Part shown: positions 63,565 through 64,000 of the stretch, piece by piece
How the letters are laid out: each line of letters begins with the position of its first letter
Numbering within the stretch: the first letter of the stretch is position 1
Source: Phycisphaerae bacterium
Lineage (GTDB): Bacteria > Planctomycetota > Phycisphaerae > Phycisphaerales > SM1A02
Length of the DNA: 64,000 bases
Assembly (NCBI GenBank): GCA_002717655.1
Contig: PBAY01000039.1
Coordinates: 1 to 64,000 of the forward strand
Direction: 5' to 3'
The notes under the pieces: model-generated
Databases searched by the model: none
Told to the model about the DNA's origin: nothing
Seen by the model: the letters and a program-made list of their open reading frames with translations, nothing else
Program-made: the position numbers and the translations under genes

Positions 63565-64000
63565 GATCGTGCATGATCATCATCCTGGTACTGCTTACTT
63601 CACTGTTTGCTCAGGCTCAGACGGAATCGGAAGGTCTCACCTTCGAGCAGTCCGTCGATCTTGCTCCATTGAATGAAGTAGCAGTCTGGCAGGATGGTCG
63701 CATCAAGTCATGGGAATCCTTCTCACGTTCGATGATGCAGTACGTTTCCGGATCCCGGAACATCGATGATCAGACGGCCGCCTTCACCTATCTAGATCTG
63801 GCGCTTCGACCTGAAGCCTATGAAGGCCGCGACATCGTCTTCGTCAAGAAGAAGCCCATGCGGGCTGCGATCATCACCGCGATCATCGAAGGAATGGACA
63901 CTCGTCCGGAAGCGGCGACGGATGAACGCCTTGAGGAGTTCATGAAGACCGGCTTGATCGCCAGAGAGTTCATTCTCACCCCTGCAGTCATTCAACTGCT
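63561..64000 (+). CDS. CcsA/ResC-like cytochrome c maturation protein (5' part only)
   Basis: The first ~146 residues are seen; the gene runs off the window. Signal peptide MRSCMIIILVLLTSLFAQAQ, then VAVWQDGRIKSWESFSRSMM, which resembles the N-terminal extension found before the membrane domain of planctomycete CcsA-type proteins. The haem-handling WWD motif, if present, lies downstream and cannot be checked. ATG at 63561 overlaps the resB stop (ATGA), as is usual for this pair. Assignment rests mainly on the partner. Confidence 0.68.
   Translation, partial: MRSCMIIILVLLTSLFAQAQTESEGLTFEQSVDLAPLNEVAVWQDGRIKSWESFSRSMMQYVSGSRNIDDQTAAFTYLDLALRPEAYEGRDIVFVKKKPMRAAIITAIIEGMDTRPEAATDERLEEFMKTGLIAREFILTPAVIQL

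Overview
The window looks like chromosomal DNA of a planctomycete, most likely of the class Phycisphaerae. The evidence is a DUF1549/LamG/DUF1553 protein followed by a Tat-exported DUF1501 protein, a MoxR-DUF58-VWA-DUF4175 membrane cluster, a TPR protein carrying two RNA-polymerase-alpha C-terminal-like domains, very large FG-GAP proteins ending in dockerin-like repeats, and a ResB/CcsA-type cytochrome c maturation pair. No transposase, integrase, CRISPR array, phage gene or resistance island is visible. Coding density is very high: most convergent gene pairs end within 15 bp of each other or overlap.

Layout. 1-2713: the 5' part of a fused B12-binding/GTPase mutase (IcmF-like, minus) divergent from argS. 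2860-7621: a VKOR-DsbA fusion, a PQQ-type sugar dehydrogenase and a ComEC without its usual C-terminal domain. 7743-11958: holB, an apparently exported methyltransferase, lgt and trpD. 11959-25174: a seven-gene minus-strand run (transcribed from 25174 downwards): MoxR ATPase, DUF58, two VWA-type membrane proteins, a 1454-residue DUF4175-like protein with Ser and Gln tracts, an alpha/alpha-toroid repeat protein and an exported unknown. 25291-27849: mutM and dnaA, convergent, separated by the only large gap, which holds a cluster of TGACA motifs. 27992-32681: an RNase Z-like hydrolase, a polyprenyl diphosphate synthase, a methyltransferase and a Dabb lipoprotein on minus; rsmJ and a YprB-like nuclease on plus. 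32739-38589: two small membrane proteins, tRNA-Ala(TGC), an exported SH3-like protein, a TolC-family lipoprotein, Sua5 and a ChaN-like lipoprotein. 38705-41513: the TPR/alpha-CTD protein, a SpoIID-domain lipoprotein and a small membrane protein. 41593-44674: prpB, prpC and a 3-hydroxyacyl-CoA dehydrogenase. 44753-48941: the DUF1549/DUF1553 and DUF1501 pair. 48942-60865: two giant FG-GAP paralogues flanking a transmembrane Ser/Thr kinase. 61129-64000: ResB and the start of a CcsA-like gene.

Functional threads. Odd-chain and branched acyl-CoA metabolism appears twice (IcmF-like mutase; methylcitrate enzymes). Envelope biology dominates: oxidative folding, lipoprotein maturation, a MoxR/VWA assembly apparatus, peptidoglycan-type enzymes, an outer-membrane channel and cytochrome c maturation. 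The points most worth following up are the TGACA array beside dnaA, the MoxR/VWA/DUF4175 operon, the kinase flanked by FG-GAP paralogues (one with a Notch-like cysteine module), and hairpins that contain the stop codons of neighbouring genes.
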